Translations under genes and position numbers: made by a program
Shown: in pieces, positions 9,014 through 16,210 of the stretch
Layout of the letters: each line of letters begins with the position of its first letter
How positions within the stretch are numbered: the stretch's first letter is position 1
Notes under the pieces: generated by a model
Seen by the model: the letters and a program-made list of their open reading frames with translations, nothing else
The model's database searches: none
What the model was told of the DNA's origin: nothing
Assembly: GCF_008761635.1 (NCBI RefSeq)
Contig: NZ_CP044344.1
Location: forward strand, 1,364,001-1,428,000
From: Nocardioides cynanchi
GTDB taxonomy: Bacteria; Actinomycetota; Actinomycetes; Propionibacteriales; Nocardioidaceae
DNA length: 64,000 nt
Direction: 5' to 3'

Positions 9014-9892
9014 CTATGCACGCGTGGGTTTGCGTCCGACGGTGATGGCCGGCGCACCCTCAGGGGTCGGAACCGTTCGCACCTCGAGCAGTCCAGCGGA
9101 GCGGAGCATCTCCTCGGCCTGTTCGTCGCTGAGCGCGGTGCCCCCGTAGGTGACGGTCTTGAACCTGCCGATGGCGTCGTTCATGACGGAGCCTCCGTAC
9201 TTTCCGTGTCCGAGCATCAGCCAACCGCCCGGCTGAAGGGCATCAACGACACGCAGCACGCCGGGTCCGAGCGCCGCCTCAGGGATGAACGGGGCCGGCA
9301 GCCACGCCAAGACATAGGTCTCAGGGTCGTCCAGAGAGCTCACGTCCTGCTCGCGCAAGATGATCCGGTCGCTGACCGAACTCTCGGCCACCGTCCGTTC
9401 TGCCATGGCGAGCACCCGGGGCATCACGTCGATCCCGACAACCGTGAGTCCGGGAAAGAGCTCGGCATAGGCCACCGCCATCGCGGCCACTCCCGTGCCA
9501 ACGTCGAGCATTCGAGCGCCGGTCGCGAAGGCCTCTTGAAGCCCCGTCAACATCGGCAAGCCGAACTGGGCGAAACCTGCGGCGCCTTGAGCGCTGGCCC
9601 GGCCCTGAGCAAGGAGAGCCTCGTCGGACTGCGTAGTCCACATATGTCCCTCTCCTCGAAGCAAAGCACCGACCTGATGGATCGGCGCAGCGGCCTGCGA
9701 CGCCAGCCCGTCACGGTCGCCCAGGCCCGTCACCCCATCGAGGCCGCTCGCGCTGAGCACGGCCAGTGCGGCCGCCTGATGGGTCTCCGACGCCACCGCT
9801 TGAAGGGCCACCACCAAGGCAGCGGTGGACCAGATCGCCTGATCGCCGTCATGAAGGAATGAGTCGAGCTGGTCACGGGCGATCTTTGCCAT
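9014..9892 (-). CDS. SAM-dependent class I methyltransferase
   Basis: 292 residues from the ATG at 9892. A helical N-terminal domain (about residues 1-120) resembles the dimerisation/winged-helix part of small-molecule methyltransferases. It is followed by a Rossmann methyltransferase fold with motif I MLDVGTGVAAMAVAYAE, an acidic SAM-ribose residue in VVGIDVMP and a post-I LREQDVSSL. The start is chosen because GAGGA sits about nine bases upstream; a start at 9934 would add 14 residues. The substrate is unknown, and neighbours give no pathway context. Confidence 0.8.
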   Translation of the reverse strand: MAKIARDQLDSFLHDGDQAIWSTAALVVALQAVASETHQAAALAVLSASGLDGVTGLGDRDGLASQAAAPIHQVGALLRGEGHMWTTQSDEALLAQGRASAQGAAGFAQFGLPMLTGLQEAFATGARMLDVGTGVAAMAVAYAELFPGLTVVGIDVMPRVLAMAERTVAESSVSDRIILREQDVSSLDDPETYVLAWLPAPFIPEAALGPGVLRVVDALQPGGWLMLGHGKYGGSVMNDAIGRFKTVTYGGTALSDEQAEEMLRSAGLLEVRTVPTPEGAPAITVGRKPTRA

Positions 9893-10177
9893 ACGCGCAC
9901 TGTCCTCGCGGAGGAACACACTGACAAGGCCCAACGGACCACCGAACGACGGTTAACGACTCAGGCGATCGCCACAAGCAGGTGGTCACGCTGACCCGAC
10001 CACACGCGCGCTCACGACGGGGGGTTCAGTCCTCCGCCCACCCAGTTGCGCCGACCTGCGCAACGGCGAAGGTACTACGGCAAGCCGCGTGAGCACCTGC
10101 GTCACTCCGCCGGGCTCGGCGCGACCTCCGAAGCCGCGTCGCCGGCGCGAGGGGGTCGTGCGTTTGTTTGGCGGGGG

Positions 10178-11686
10178 TTATCTGCTGAGGAGGGCGCGGG
10201 CGATGTGCTCGGCCACCATCATGGTCGGGAGGTTCGTGGTTGCGGTGGGGATCGTGGGCATGATGGAGGCGTCGGCGACGGTGAGGGCCTCTGTCCCATA
10301 GACCGAACCGTGCGAGTCGCACACCGCTCCCCGGGCGGGGTCAGGACCCATGGTGCAGGTGCCCACAGGGTGGTGGAAGGTCGAGACGGCCGTGCGGGCC
10401 CAGGTCGCGAGGGCGTCGCGGTCATTGGTCGGGCAGGTCGGTCCCGGCGCGAGCTCGGAGCCGGTGGTGATCGCCGCCATGGGTTCGCTGTGCGCCAGCC
10501 GTCGCGCGTGGGTGACCGCGTCGACCATGCGCTCGAGGTCATCGGGGTCGGTCAGGTGAGCCAGATGGATATGGGGAGGGGCCCCGGGGTCCGTGGAGGC
10601 CAGACGGACCCAGCCACGCGATCGTGGCGACATCACCCCTGAGACAAGTCCGAACACACCGGCCCTTGCGTTCGCGTCGACGCCGGCGTCGAACGGGCCG
10701 GCCGCGAACATCAGCAGGTCGGCGGGACCGGTCTGGTCAGCGCGGTCTGAATGGAATGTCATGTGCACCTGGAACCGGCTCAGGGCCTGAGCGGATCGGG
10801 TGGGCAGATCGACGGAGAGCAATGGGTGGTCGGCGAGGTTCGACCCGACCCCAGGGAGGTCTATCACCGGCGCGATGCCTAATGCACCCAACTGGTCTGC
10901 GGGCCCGATCCCGGAACGGGCCAGGATCATGGGACTGGCGTAGGCCCCCGCCGTGAGGGCCACGCGATCCGCATCGACCACCGTTCCATCGAGGAGACGA
11001 ACCCCGATGGCCCTCGTCCCCGCGCACTCGACCTGGGCCACCACGGTGTCGGGCAGGATCGTGAGGTTCTTGCGAGATCGCGCCTCGGCGAGATAAGTGA
11101 CAGCGGCGCTCATCCGGGTGCCGTCGCGCGCGTTGCGTGGCGTTGCTCCGGCCCCGACCGCACCGGGTCGGTTGTGGTCCTCGACTTCGGTATGACCAAG
11201 GCTGACCGCTCCGTCGAGGAACGCGGCCTGGACGGCGTTCAACTCATCGCGGGAGTAACGGCGGATGGGGACCGGACCGTCCGAACCATGCCACCGATCG
11301 TGGAAGTCCTCGTCACTCTCCAGGCGACGGAAGTCATCCAGTACGTCGGCGAACCCCCATCCCGGGACACCCAGCGCCGCCCAGCCGTCATAGTCCTGCG
11401 TCGCACCACGAAGTGCAAAGCACGCGTTCGTGGCCGAACACCCACCCATGATCCGAGCCCTTGGCAGCGCGATCCCGCGGTCGAGCTCAGCGTCAGCGAG
11501 ATAACCCCAGTCGTGGCCAACGGTAGGTTCCGAGGCGTCCATGACATCAGGTGGGAGTGTCCGCGGGTCCGGGTGATCGGGGCCCGCCTCGACCAACAGC
11601 ACCGTTCGGCCCGTGTCTTCGCTGAGCCGAGCCGCCAACACACAACCCGCCGCACCCCCTCCCACAACGACGACGTCAAAGCCCAT
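10178..11686 (-). CDS. GMC family oxidoreductase (choline dehydrogenase-like)
   Basis: 502-residue FAD-dependent alcohol oxidase/dehydrogenase of the glucose-methanol-choline family. The N-terminal dinucleotide fold reads VVVGGGAAGCVLAARL and ends in Glu of LLVEAG. The first GMC signature lies around GGCSATNACFALRG and the second around GAYASPMILARSGIGP. The C-terminal active-site region is STFHHPVGTCTMG, followed by VADASIMPTIPTATT. Length is normal for the family. The ATG start is backed by TAACGT at 11693-11698, six bases upstream. Substrate cannot be told from sequence. The divergent neighbour is a secreted phosphoesterase. Confidence 0.9.
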   Translation of the reverse strand: MGFDVVVVGGGAAGCVLAARLSEDTGRTVLLVEAGPDHPDPRTLPPDVMDASEPTVGHDWGYLADAELDRGIALPRARIMGGCSATNACFALRGATQDYDGWAALGVPGWGFADVLDDFRRLESDEDFHDRWHGSDGPVPIRRYSRDELNAVQAAFLDGAVSLGHTEVEDHNRPGAVGAGATPRNARDGTRMSAAVTYLAEARSRKNLTILPDTVVAQVECAGTRAIGVRLLDGTVVDADRVALTAGAYASPMILARSGIGPADQLGALGIAPVIDLPGVGSNLADHPLLSVDLPTRSAQALSRFQVHMTFHSDRADQTGPADLLMFAAGPFDAGVDANARAGVFGLVSGVMSPRSRGWVRLASTDPGAPPHIHLAHLTDPDDLERMVDAVTHARRLAHSEPMAAITTGSELAPGPTCPTNDRDALATWARTAVSTFHHPVGTCTMGPDPARGAVCDSHGSVYGTEALTVADASIMPTIPTATTNLPTMMVAEHIARALLSR

Positions 11687-11836
11687 CCCAGAACGTTACC
11701 GCTGTGGTAGCACGGCACATTGCTGCGCAATTCAGCCGCCGCATCTAAGGACTTTCCGGGGCCGCGTGGTGTCCGTCGCTCACGCTCGCGAGCCGGGTCA
11801 GAGTTCGGCCAGATCGCGATCGAGTTCCGTGGGACG

Positions 11837-12814
11837 TTGACTGGATCGCCCGAACGTCAGAGGCTTCAGTGGAGAGCGAGCTCGGCGCCCCCGCGAAGCC
11901 ACCACACACGGGAAGGCACGAGCACCATCGCAAGGACGCACACGAGGGTCCACCCTCCAGCTCTGGCAGCGCTGACAGCGCTGGCTGCTCTGGCTGCTCT
12001 GGCTGCTCTCCCGGTTCCGTCCGCCTCAGGCGCGGCGGTGACGCCCACCAAGGTCCTCACCATCATGGAGGAGAACCACTCCTACGCCGAGGCTCGCGCC
12101 GGGATGCCCTATCTGGCGAGGCTCGCCAACCGCTACGCGTACAGCACGCACTTCCATGCTGTCACGCATCCGTCGCTCCCGAACTACATCGCTATCGCCG
12201 GTGGCTCGACATTCGGGGTCACCACCGACACCGAGGCGATCCCGTCGCCGAAGATCGGGTCACACCAATCGGTGTTCGGGCAGGCCCTGGCGGCCGGCAA
12301 GACCGCCAAGGTCTACGCGGAGTCCATGTCGGCCCCCTGCTCGGGCGCCTCCGGCGGCGGCTACGCGCCCAAGCACAACCCGTGGGTGTACTTCGGTGCC
12401 GAGAAGAAGTCGTGCCGCAAGTACGACGTCCCGGATACCTCGTTCCTCACCGACGCCAAAGCCAACGCCTTGCCGAACGCCGGGATGCTGGTTCCCAACC
12501 AGGGCAACGATGCCCATAACGGCACCCTGGCGACAGCCGACCGCTGGCTCAAGGCCCGGCTACCAACAGTCCTCGCGTCCTCGGACTTCACATCGGGTCG
12601 GCTCACGGTGATCGTCACCTTCGACGAGGATGACCGCTCCACAACGACCAACCATGTCTACACCGTCGTCCTGAATGCGGCCCTCGCGCGCACACATCGA
12701 GTCGTGACCACCCGCCTGAGCCAGTACGCCATCACCGGCTACTACGAGCACGTTCTCGGCGTTCGGCTGCACCACAAGGCCACGGCGCGGCTGCGCACAG
12801 CATTCGGGCTGTGA
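11837..12814 (+). CDS. Secreted phosphoesterase family protein (start uncertain)
   Basis: Alkaline-phosphatase-superfamily phosphoesterase (phospholipase C / acid phosphatase type). The metal and nucleophile motif is ENHSY right after IMEENHSYAEA, then HPSLPNYIAIAGGS, and the C-terminal metal site lies around VIVTFDEDD. A strong Sec signal peptide precedes it: a basic stretch ARTHTRVH, then an Ala/Leu-rich core and PVPSASGA. No ATG or GTG lies just before that signal. The TTG at 11837 would add about 30 unlikely residues and TTG 11720 about 70. The best-placed codon is ATC at 11927, preceded by GGAAGG at 11911-11916. The coordinates given use TTG 11837; the real start may be 11927. Confidence 0.75.
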   Translation: MTGSPERQRLQWRASSAPPRSHHTREGTSTIARTHTRVHPPALAALTALAALAALAALPVPSASGAAVTPTKVLTIMEENHSYAEARAGMPYLARLANRYAYSTHFHAVTHPSLPNYIAIAGGSTFGVTTDTEAIPSPKIGSHQSVFGQALAAGKTAKVYAESMSAPCSGASGGGYAPKHNPWVYFGAEKKSCRKYDVPDTSFLTDAKANALPNAGMLVPNQGNDAHNGTLATADRWLKARLPTVLASSDFTSGRLTVIVTFDEDDRSTTTNHVYTVVLNAALARTHRVVTTRLSQYAITGYYEHVLGVRLHHKATARLRTAFGL

Positions 12815-13145
12815 GGCCCAACCTGCACGCGGTTGTCTACTGACGGCCACAACGACGGCTGCACTGGGTGTCCACCACGAACAAGAGGGATGCGGATGCG
12901 TGCTTGTCCTCTGCTCGTCGCGCCAACAGCGGTCCGGGGCCACACGAGCCTCCGGCACACGACCAGTTCGCGGGCACATGCTGCAACTGTTCGGGTGGCG
13001 GGAAACAAGACCCGTTGGAGAGTTCGAGGCTCCAGCGGGTCTTTGTCGTGCGCCCACGTTGTCGGCCGTCGACCTTGGCTCAGTCGTCGTCATCCAGGGA
13101 CTTTCGGCACTGCACCGCTCGCTCGTCGCGGCTGACGATGTCGAG
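12815..13145 (+). other. Gap holding a terminator, no clear gene
   Basis: 331 bases between the phosphoesterase and the small gene at 13146. The only supported element is the hairpin at 13005-13046. A GTG-initiated frame from 12868 with several Cys residues was considered and is too weak to call. Confidence 0.35.
13005..13046 (+). terminator. Rho-independent terminator
   Basis: Long hairpin: ACAAGACCCG-TT-GGAG pairs with CTCC-A-GCGGGTCTTTGT around a 9-base loop, ending in TCTTTGTC. Probably ends transcripts from the phosphoesterase gene, 190 bases upstream. Confidence 0.65.
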
Positions 13146-13340
13146 ATGCCGTGGTTCTTCCGAGCGATCGAGACAGCACAGGGCCGATGGGAGTGCCGCC
13201 ACGGCGTGCGCGTGTTCGACGACCACGAGAGCCTCGAGGAGGCCTTGGAGCACCTCAGGGTGCTGGCCGCTGGCCAGGGGTCTGCTGGGCAGCTCTTCAT
13301 CCATCACCGAGAAGGTCTGGTCCGTGACGTGGACGTTTAG
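13146..13340 (+). CDS. Small conserved protein A, copy 1
   Basis: 64-residue soluble protein beginning MPWFFRAIE, with a central FDDHESLEEALEHLRVLA helix and a C-terminal LFIHHREGLVRD. It is clearly paralogous to the product at 21480-21677 (about 55 percent identical by eye; shared WFFRAI, HGV-VFDDH, EALxHLRVLA, xFIH). The start is set by the length of that paralogue; the frame is open further upstream but without matching sequence. It converges on protein B with a 4-base stop overlap (13337-13340), and the same overlapping pair is found again at 21.3-21.7 kb. Function unknown. Confidence 0.7.
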   Translation: MPWFFRAIETAQGRWECRHGVRVFDDHESLEEALEHLRVLAAGQGSAGQLFIHHREGLVRDVDV

Positions 13341-13558
13341 CGGCTGGCGGCTCGGATGAGGCGCTCGCACATGGGGCACCGAGCTTCGGTCGGGCTGTCG
13401 CTGAAAGGCAGTTGATTGAACCGTGGCATCCCGGCTAGCCCGAAGCCGCACACGGTGTCCTTGGCGTCCTCTCGGTAGGCGTGCTGTTTCCCTTCGGGAC
13501 TCGCGCCGACTTCACGGCCGAGCCTGCTGGAGAAGGCGGCGACACGGTAGTTGGGCAT
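13337..13558 (-). CDS. Small conserved Cys-rich protein B, copy 1
   Basis: 73 residues from the ATG at 13558, the same length as the paralogue at 21262-21483. Shared blocks are YRVAAF at the N-terminus, GKQHAY, TVCGFGL, RFxQLPFS and a terminal RCPMCERLIRAAS. One His, one Cys and a CxxC pair are conserved in both copies and could bind zinc (inference). The stop TAA overlaps the stop TAG of the convergent gene A. Upstream in-frame codons to 13702 are not conserved and are left out. Function unknown. Confidence 0.68.
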   Translation of the reverse strand: MPNYRVAAFSSRLGREVGASPEGKQHAYREDAKDTVCGFGLAGMPRFNQLPFSDSPTEARCPMCERLIRAASR

Positions 13559-13869
13559 CCGATGATGGTCGGACGCTTTCTGCCGGTACGAGTCTGGCCG
13601 TGGTGCGGCCGCCCGGGCTCGTCGCACGCCCGCAACCCGTGGCCCGACTGGGTCTGGAACCGCCCGCTGTCGCGAGAATACGATACGCGACACGCGCGTC
13701 ATATCTGCCGAATGGACGACAGAATGACGCTCCAGCGCCCCGCTAGGTCAGAGCCCCGCGGGGCGCGACCACGCTTGGCTTCCCAGCGTCATAACAACAG
13801 TAAATTTAGATCTCCTAAAGAGGGGCTGACGGCCTGTGGCGGTTTTTGGTAGCGGGTACACGGCTCCTG

Positions 13870-13934
13870 CCGGGGGATTTGATCTCCGGTGTGGACGCGC
13901 CCAAGGCGCCGGGGGGAGCTAAGGACGCGTCCAC
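13870..13934 (+). ncRNA. Two-hairpin structured element, copy 1
   Basis: Hairpin P1 is CCGGGG (13870-13875) with CTCCGG (13884-13889). It is followed one base later by P2, GTGGACGCG (13891-13899) with CGCGTCCAC (13926-13934), whose large loop contains CCC, CGCC and a G6 run. Copy 2 lies about 247 bases downstream. The strand is arbitrary. An RNA role is inferred from the base-pair covariation between the copies. Confidence 0.45.
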
Positions 13935-13965
13935 TCTCGAACCTTTCGCTTCGACCCCATGCCCG

Positions 13966-14001
13966 CTGGAGACCGAGACTCCGGCGAGCTTCGTTCATGC
14001 G
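13966..14001 (+). repeat. 36-base intergenic repeat, copy R1
   Basis: Shares CTGGAGACC...GAGACTCC...GAGCTTCGTTCATGCG with copies at 15033-15068 and 15288-15322. Contains GGAG-N7-CTCC, a short hairpin. Confidence 0.55.
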
Positions 14002-14116
14002 GTCTAGACCAGAAGCGTCGGGTGCTGGGCTTGCCGTAACCCAGGACCGCACCCCCTCGTCAGTCGGCAGTTCTACACGCCGCTCATCCCCTCCCGGATG
14101 CTGGCGTGGGGTACTA

Positions 14117-14183
14117 CCGGGGGTACAACTCCGGTGTGGATGTGCCCGGGTCGCCCCGGGGGTGCTGTCTGGGCGCATCCACA
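14117..14183 (+). ncRNA. Two-hairpin structured element, copy 2
   Basis: P1 is CCGGGG (14117-14122) with CTCCGG (14129-14134). P2 is TGTGGATGTGCCC (14135-14147) with GGGCGCATCCACA (14171-14183), 13 pairs including one G-U. Relative to copy 1, a C-G pair in P2 is replaced by T-A, a compensatory change. It lies 250 bases upstream of the secreted-protein gene at 14433. Confidence 0.45.
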
Positions 14184-14432
14184 TTCACACAGAGATTCAG
14201 CGGGTTGGCGAGGCTAGTCTGCTGACTTCCGGGCCCATTCCGGGAGGGACGTCTCGCGGGCACCCCCTCCCCCCGGTGCGTCAGCCGAGCCGCAGGGCGC
14301 ACCCCGTACCACGCCGGGCTTCGTGATGAGCCGAGTAAAGAATGTCGGCCGGTCGTGACGCATTCAAGACGGCCAGCGCTGTACCAGTTGAGGCTTGACC
14401 TTGGATCACCCCCCATCCCGAAGGACAAGAAC

Positions 14433-14720
14433 ATGAACCGATTCCGCACCACCGCCGTTGCGTTCGTCTCCACCCTCGCAATCGGCTCGTTCGCCGTGAC
14501 CGCCGTCCCGGCGGCGTTCGCTGACGATGGCTCGACTGACGCCACTTGCACCACCGCGCAGGCCCACGTCGACAAGGCCACTGCGAAGTGGGAGGTCCTG
14601 CAGGCTAAGTACGCGGCCCACCCGACCAAGAAGGTCAAGAAGGCCAAGAAGGCGCAGGCCCAGCGCGTCGCTCATGCGACAGCGCAGCTGGACTCGTGCC
14701 TGGCCGGCCTGCCGGTCTGA
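14433..14720 (+). CDS. Small secreted protein with Lys/Ala-rich helix
   Basis: 95 residues. A Sec signal peptide of about 30 residues has a hydrophobic core around FVSTLAIGSFAVTAVPAA and cleavage after AFA. The mature part is a single predicted helix rich in Lys and Ala (TKKVKKAKKAQAQ) with two Cys (ATCTTAQ and DSCLAG) that could pair. AAGGAC lies about eight bases before the ATG, which fixes the start over upstream in-frame codons. A terminator follows at 14735. Similar short secreted helical proteins occur in actinobacteria, but I do not recognise the family. Confidence 0.75.
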   Translation: MNRFRTTAVAFVSTLAIGSFAVTAVPAAFADDGSTDATCTTAQAHVDKATAKWEVLQAKYAAHPTKKVKKAKKAQAQRVAHATAQLDSCLAGLPV

Positions 14721-14734
14721 CGTCTGGCCCAAAG

Positions 14735-14762
14735 CGGCCCACCGAGCCAGTTCGGTGGGCCG
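14735..14762 (+). terminator. Rho-independent terminator of the small secreted protein gene
   Basis: Perfect 11-bp stem CGGCCCACCGA / TCGGTGGGCCG with loop GCCAGT, followed by ATTTGTTCC, 14 bases after the stop codon. Confidence 0.75.
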
Positions 14763-14844
14763 ATTTGTTCCGGTTGGCTGCTGTCCGAAGGGCCCCAGCC
14801 GCATCCTCACTCCCAGCACGTCCCATCAAGGCCTAGCGTCGAGC

Positions 14845-15030
14845 ATGCACATCTACCGTCCCGCTGAGCGACCCGACGTTGAGGTCCAGGTCGATGGCAT
14901 GTGGTGGCCTGCCGACCTCCGAGGCTGGTGTGAGAAAGACGGCGTCCGGCTCATCAACGTGCAGTGGCGCACCGCACCCGGCGAGGTACGGCTGGACACC
15001 GTGCCGGCCGATCAGGTGTGTCAGGTCTAG
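14845..15030 (+). CDS. Small Trp-rich conserved protein
   Basis: 61 residues, beginning MHIYRPAERPDVEVQV. It has the block WWPADLRGW, a strand region VQWRTAPGEVRLDTVPAD and a C-terminal DQVCQV. This looks like a single small beta-barrel domain of a kind seen in many actinobacterial hypotheticals (inference from pattern only). The start is supported by TAGCGT at 14834-14839, five bases upstream, so the message is probably leaderless. Repeat R2 follows the stop by two bases. Function unknown. Confidence 0.65.
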   Translation: MHIYRPAERPDVEVQVDGMWWPADLRGWCEKDGVRLINVQWRTAPGEVRLDTVPADQVCQV

Positions 15031-15032
15031 CC

Positions 15033-15068
15033 CTAGAGACCCGAGACTCCCGCGGGCTTCGTCATGCG
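15033..15068 (+). repeat. 36-base intergenic repeat, copy R2
   Basis: CTAGAGACCCGAGACTCC then CGCGGGCTTCGTCATGCG; immediately downstream of the small gene ending at 15030. CCCG/CGGG can pair. It may act as a weak terminator. Confidence 0.55.
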
Positions 15069-15097
15069 TCAAGCAATCGCCCTCTCATGCCGATGAT

Positions 15098-15259
15098 GTG
15101 CGTGCGCTGGCTAGTCGGAGGAGAGGTGAGACTGAACCAGTTCCAGGTGGCCGACCGGGAACCGATGTTCCACCCAACGTCGCAAGTACAGCTCTGGGAC
15201 GAGACAAGGTCGATGCGCGGGTCCACATCCGCTGGTACGACGCGGCCGACGACAGATGA
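15098..15259 (+). pseudogene. Remnant related to the small gene at 20666
   Basis: The last about 20 codons encode LGRDKVDARVHIRWYDAADD, matching LGREDVNASVYIRWYDANYD of the 88-residue protein at 20666-20932. The rest of this frame (from GTG 15098) does not match. The alternative frame starting ATG 15091 has a WLV segment reminiscent of the other protein's N-terminal half. Best read as a frameshifted or truncated paralogue. Confidence 0.45.
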
Positions 15260-15287
15260 CACCAGCCCGCCTGCTCTGCCCGACGCC

Positions 15288-15322
15288 CTGGAGCCCGGGA
15301 CTCCGTCGGGCCTCGCCATGCG
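15288..15322 (+). repeat. 36-base intergenic repeat, copy R3
   Basis: CTGGAGCCCGGGACTCC then GTCGGGCCTCGCCATGCG; 28 bases after the remnant gene. GCCCG/CGGGC can form a 5-bp stem. Confidence 0.5.
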
Positions 15323-15453
15323 AGTGGAGAGGAAGGGCGGTGTGGCCGGTGATCCCCGGTCTGCACTAGCCCTTACGGCGGCCATGCGGCCGTCGGGCCG
15401 GCGCACGTGCCATTCCCCTGAGAAAAGTCCAAACATCGGAAGGTGACACGCAA

Positions 15454-15795
15454 ATGATCCGAGAAGAACTGAAGCGGTTGTTCACTCATCGGGAGCGCCA
15501 CCGTCGCCTCCTCGCACGAATGATGCTCGCGGCTGGCTCCTCGCTCATCGTGTTCCTCATCGGCACAGTGGCAGTGTGGCTGACCGAAAGCGGTCAGAAG
15601 GGCGGGAGCATAACCGGACTCGGCGACGCCGCATTCTTCACCGCCGTCCAGTTACTCACCATCTCGTCCTCGCTCCCCAACCCTGTCACCACGGCGGGCA
15701 AGGTCATCGATATCGCCCTTGAAGGTTGGGGTGTCCTCGTTATCACTGCGGTAGCAGGAAGCTTCTCGACCTTCTTCAGCTCTGGAGACGCCTAG
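15454..15795 (+). CDS. Small two-TM ion-channel-like protein
   Basis: 113 residues. A basic N-terminus (about 1-24) is followed by a membrane helix (about 25-45), a re-entrant-like stretch AAFFTAVQLLTISSSLPNP (about 65-84) and a final membrane helix (about 92-108) ending in STFFSSG. The order helix, pore-like loop, helix matches minimal potassium channels (Ion_trans_2 type), but where a filter TVGYG is expected the sequence reads TISSSLPNP. It may conduct a different ion or be a non-conducting relative. GGAAGG about ten bases before the ATG supports the start. Function is tentative. Confidence 0.65.
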   Translation: MIREELKRLFTHRERHRRLLARMMLAAGSSLIVFLIGTVAVWLTESGQKGGSITGLGDAAFFTAVQLLTISSSLPNPVTTAGKVIDIALEGWGVLVITAVAGSFSTFFSSGDA

Positions 15796-15960
15796 ACCCG
15801 ACAAACATCTTTGCGCGTGCCCCCGGGGGTTCTCTAGTCCCGACGTGTCATGCCGCAGGCCCAGTCAGCCGATGTCACTTGCAGCCGCAGCGCACACCAT
15901 TGGGTGCGGGGGGAGCGACAGAAGCGTTCCCGAAGACATCAATCGAGGGGAACCTTCAAC

Positions 15961-16167
15961 ATGCTCGACTACCTACGCATCATTCTCAACGCCCGCATCG
16001 CCAGAATGGACGAGCGCGGCGCATCCGCCGTCGAGTACGGCCTGCTCATCGCCGGCATCGCCGCCCTGATCGTGATCATGGTGTTCGCATTCGGTGGCGT
16101 GCTGAGCAACATTTTCAAGAACACGTGCAACAAGGTCGGCTCCGGCGCCAGCGCCGGCACCTGCTGA
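15961..16167 (+). CDS. Flp/Fap-type (type IVb) pilin
   Basis: 68-residue class IVb pilin. A short basic leader ends MDERGASAVEYGLL, where cleavage before a small residue ahead of Glu is typical. A single hydrophobic helix (about 24-50) and a short C-terminus with two Cys follow. GGGGA lies about eight bases upstream of the ATG. No TadA, TadB, TadC or prepilin peptidase gene is in the window, so the assembly machinery must be elsewhere or absent. A strong terminator follows at 16181. Confidence 0.85.
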   Translation: MLDYLRIILNARIARMDERGASAVEYGLLIAGIAALIVIMVFAFGGVLSNIFKNTCNKVGSGASAGTC

Positions 16168-16180
16168 CCCTGCTTCACCC

Positions 16181-16210
16181 CGATGCCCGCCGGGAACCCG
16201 GCGGGCATCG
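16181..16210 (+). terminator. Terminator after Flp pilin
   Basis: Perfect 14-base inverted repeat CGATGCCCGCCGGG / CCCGGCGGGCATCG separated by AA; the actual loop is probably 4-6 bases. Lies 13 bases after the stop. Its core recurs at 16622-16657. Confidence 0.75.

Larger units (their letters stand above)
13559..14432. other. Long non-coding stretch with structured repeats
   Basis: 874 bases with no convincing gene. It starts with a locally AT-rich patch (about 13795-13815), unusual for this genome. It holds two copies of a two-hairpin element (13870-13934 and 14117-14183) and the first copy of a 36-base repeat (13966-14001). Open frames crossing it on both strands lack starts and show no protein-like composition. 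Confidence 0.5.

Noticed and set aside
12868..13145. GTG-initiated Cys-containing frame before gene A
   Set aside because: Crosses the terminator hairpin at 13005-13046, lacks a ribosome site, and no paralogue exists at the second A/B locus.
13870..14183. Two-hairpin element as integron attC sites or a cyclic-di-AMP riboswitch
   Set aside because: No GTTRRRY/RYYYAAC core boxes and no integrase nearby; the conserved blocks do not match what I recall of the ydaO/c-di-AMP or other known actinobacterial riboswitches.
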